In this document: piece by piece, positions 6,039 through 7,427 of the stretch
Position numbering within the stretch: the stretch's first letter is position 1
Layout: each line of letters begins with the position of its first letter
Source: JADJWR01 sp964509545
GTDB lineage: Bacteria; Pseudomonadota; Gammaproteobacteria; Burkholderiales; Burkholderiaceae_F
Direction of reading: 5' to 3'
Assembly: GCA_964509545.1 (NCBI GenBank)
Contig: CAZDXQ010000085.1
Span: 1-7,427 of the forward strand
DNA: 7,427 nt
Translations under genes and position numbers: made by a program
Notes under the pieces: generated by a model
Databases searched by the model: none
What the model saw: only the letters and a program-made list of their open reading frames with translations
What the model was told of the DNA's origin: nothing

Positions 6039-7058
6039 ATGAAGGACTTCGAAGTGCTGGTGCTCGAAGGCACCAATCCCACCGGCGTCTCGATGACGCG
6101 CGACGTCCTCGACGCCGCGCGCTTGCTGGCGGAGCGAGCGGGTGGGCCGGTGCCCACGGCATCATTCCATTCGCCCGACGGCGGCAACGTTCGCCTGCAG
6201 GGCGGGCTGTCGGTCCTGACACGCCCGTTCCCGCGCGCTTCCGAACGGGCGCCGGTCCTGTTGGTCCCGGGCCTGTGGGTCGAGCACCCCTGCGAACTGC
6301 GCGTACGCCTCGAGCGCGAGGACTGCCAGAAGGCTATCCGCTACATCGCACGTCGCGCGGCGGCGGGCGCGACGGTGGCGGCGTCCTGCTCCGCTGTGTT
6401 CCTGCTGCAGGCTGCGGGCCTGCTGCGCCATCGCAATGCCACCACGAGTTGGTGGCTCGCACCGGATCTGGCGCGGCAGGAGCCCTCGGCCCGCGTCGAG
6501 GGAAATCGAATCCTCTGCGTCGACGGGGCAGTGATCACAGCAGGCGCCGCTTTTGCCCAGGCCGACATCATGCTCTACCTGCTGCGCCAGCGATTCGGCG
6601 GTGCCATTGCCGACGGCGTCTCCCGCGTGTTGCTGCTGCACGAGCGCACCGAATCTGCGCAGTATGTTCTGCCGTCGATGCTGGCGAGCGGTGATCCGCT
6701 GGTCACACGACTCACCGATCGTGTTGAACGGGCGTTGCCCGACGTGCCTTCGGTGGCAACACTCGCACGGGAATTCTGCGTATCGGAACGGACCCTGGGC
6801 CGCCATGTCCGACAGGCCACCGGCATGGCGACTCGCACGATGATCCAGAGCATCAGGCTGCACCGGGCGCGTGCCTTGCTGCAGAACAGCCGGGCGAGCA
6901 TCGACGAGGTGGCGGCAGCGGTAGGTTACGAGGATGCCACCGCGCTGCGCCGACTGATGCGCAAGCTGGTTGGCACGACGCCCGGGCGGGTACGCGCGGC
7001 GACGGCCGTCTCGGCGGCAACCCGTGGTCGCACGAAGTCGCGGGCGGCCCGAGCATGA
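6039..7058 (+). CDS. GlxA-family AraC-type transcriptional regulator
   Basis: DNA-binding regulator of 339 aa, typical for the family. Residues 1-185 form a DJ-1/PfpI-like sensing domain: FEVLVLEG at the start, DVLDAARLL, VLLVPGLW, and a nucleophile-elbow segment AASCSAVFLLQAAGLL with Cys117, then HRNATTSWW and VDGAVITAGA. Residues about 235-320 form the AraC double helix-turn-helix: SVATLAREFCVSERTLGRHV and SIDEVAAAVGYEDATALRRL, ending with TTPGRVR. ATG at 6039 fits the family N-terminus; a TTG at 6012 would add nine unsupported residues. It is divergent from the hydrolase operon and probably activates it in response to a small metabolite, as GlxA-type regulators of amino acid and betaine catabolism do. 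The effector is not predictable. Its stop overlaps an ATG (ATGA, 7055-7058), at the start of a decayed dehydrogenase fragment. Confidence 0.92.
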   Translation: MKDFEVLVLEGTNPTGVSMTRDVLDAARLLAERAGGPVPTASFHSPDGGNVRLQGGLSVLTRPFPRASERAPVLLVPGLWVEHPCELRVRLEREDCQKAIRYIARRAAAGATVAASCSAVFLLQAAGLLRHRNATTSWWLAPDLARQEPSARVEGNRILCVDGAVITAGAAFAQADIMLYLLRQRFGGAIADGVSRVLLLHERTESAQYVLPSMLASGDPLVTRLTDRVERALPDVPSVATLAREFCVSERTLGRHVRQATGMATRTMIQSIRLHRARALLQNSRASIDEVAAAVGYEDATALRRLMRKLVGTTPGRVRAATAVSAATRGRTKSRAARA

Positions 7059-7065
7059 GAGCGGC

Positions 7066-7241
7066 TTGGTCCTCGTCGCGGGGGGCTCCCACCGCATCGG
7101 GACCGCAGTGGCACGGCTGTGCGCGCGCAGCGGATGCGCGGGGCGGTCAATTGCCGGGCTGACGCCGAGGCCGCGTGGTCCTTAGTCGCCGACATCCGGC
7201 CTGATGGTGGAGACGCGCAGGCCTTCCTGGGTCAGATTTAA
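7066..7241 (+). pseudogene. Short-chain dehydrogenase/reductase N-terminal remnant, frameshifted and truncated
   Basis: The plus strand after the regulator encodes LVLVAGGSHRIGTAVARLCA, matching the SDR N-terminal strand and the TGGSxGIG cofactor motif. The match stops at GCA (codon 7138-7140) and resumes one frame over from 7143 as AVNCRADAEAAWSLVADIRP then DGGDAQAF, which is the expected SDR continuation. One missing base at 7141-7142 restores the usual 'GYAVAVN'-like joint. Homology ends near 7228 and a TAA follows at 7239-7241. Only about 58 of roughly 250 residues remain. TTG at 7066 takes the place of the expected start; an ATG at 7055 overlapping the regulator stop is in a different frame. 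It was probably once the gene downstream of the regulator. Confidence 0.7.
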
Positions 7242-7372
7242 GCGATCCTCAACACCGGACTCGACCCACGCCCGGGCGAACTCCTTCGCGCTGCGGCCGT
7301 CACACCTTTGGTCGGCACCGCCTTTGGGCGGCGCGCATCGAAACCAATCGTCGACGGACTGGATGAGTTGGC
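7242..7372 (-). pseudogene. Fragment of unidentified gene, cut by the IS21-like end
   Basis: On the minus strand the sequence reads SVDDWFRCAPPKGGADQ, then DGRSAKEFARAWVESG, which looks like real protein: aromatic and Trp positions, a 'GRSAKE.AR.W' helix, and moderate GC at third positions. It resembles, from memory only, small uncharacterised proteins with a W...GRSA..LA..W pattern (DUF6946-like). The reading frame extends from an ATG at 7424 within the IS-like terminus to a TAA at 7184-7182. Its upstream part comes from repeat DNA, and its downstream part overlaps the dehydrogenase remnant, so neither end is native. I call it a remnant with low confidence. Confidence 0.35.
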
Positions 7373-7427
7373 TGCGTATTTCAGCCCATCGTAGACGGCG
7401 TTTCGGGTTGATCGTGGACGGCATTTC
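7373..7427. mobile_element. Probable IS21-family element terminus, continuing past the right edge
   Basis: From 7373 the plus strand begins TGCGTATTTC. Reading the minus strand inward from the edge there are iterated units: GAAATGCCGTCCACGAT (7427-7411), GAAACGCCGTCTACGAT (7404-7388) and a short GAAATACGCA (7382-7373). The first two agree at 15 of 17 positions, 23 bp apart. IS21-family ends start with TG and carry several such direct repeats bound by the transposase. The general form 'GGAATnnnnGTnCACGAT' with a final 'GGAATACGCA' is what I recall from proteobacterial members. The transposase (istA) and helper (istB) genes would lie beyond the window. Boundary and family are inferred from this pattern alone. 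Confidence 0.55.

Noticed and set aside
6162..7097. 311-codon minus-strand ORF opposite the regulator
   Set aside because: Antisense shadow of the GlxA-type regulator; no recognisable motif.
7182..7424. 80-codon minus-strand ORF as a complete small gene
   Set aside because: Its start lies in IS21-like terminal repeats and its last third overlaps the dehydrogenase remnant, so only the middle looks like genuine coding sequence.
1..7427. CRISPR arrays, tRNA or rRNA genes, toxin-antitoxin or other defence systems
   Set aside because: No regularly spaced direct repeats of array type, no RNA gene signatures and no defence-family motifs were seen on either strand.

Overview
The window is GC-rich, with dense mobile-element debris around one compact metabolic operon. 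Codon use, ATGA gene overlaps, a GlxA-type regulator and the mix of IS5, IS3 and IS21 traces fit a high-GC proteobacterium, most likely a betaproteobacterium (Burkholderiales or Rhodocyclales type). This placement is inference from style and protein families, not from a marker gene.

Left part (1-1560, minus strand): a large serine recombinase (347 codons visible, running off the left edge) preceded by two small genes. The 65-aa gene ends inside the recombinase start (ATGAGTGA). The other, with a 'YRWHPWYG' N-terminal region, stays open in a third frame and ends on the same start codon (ATGA). This looks like a three-gene recombinase cassette. Its first gene has lost its start where it meets the last 35 codons of an IS3-family transposase (plus strand, ends 1670). 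A long, nearly perfect hairpin follows (1687-1740).

Middle (1797-3132): a complete IS5-family element of 1328 bp with an intact 359-aa transposase, 13-bp terminal inverted repeats and a TTAG target duplication. It sits exactly on the stop codon of the neighbouring gene, and the duplication preserves that stop.

Metabolic operon (3129-5798, minus strand): dienelactone hydrolase-family protein, then a beta-hydroxyacid dehydrogenase, then a cupin, then a GFA/Mss4-like zinc protein. The first three are joined by ATGA overlaps and the fourth follows after 35 bp. A GlxA-family AraC regulator (6039-7058, plus strand) is divergent. The 240-bp gap between them holds two TGTC-type half-sites exactly 21 bp apart, a good candidate operator. 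The likely picture is a regulated catabolic or detoxification operon for an unidentified small carboxylate, lactone or aldehyde.

Right part (7059-7427): a decayed short-chain dehydrogenase fragment with a one-base frameshift directly after the regulator, then a fragment of an unidentified minus-strand gene. That fragment is cut at 7373 by what looks like the terminus of an IS21-family element, with iterated repeats. The operon is therefore bracketed on both sides by broken genes and mobile elements.
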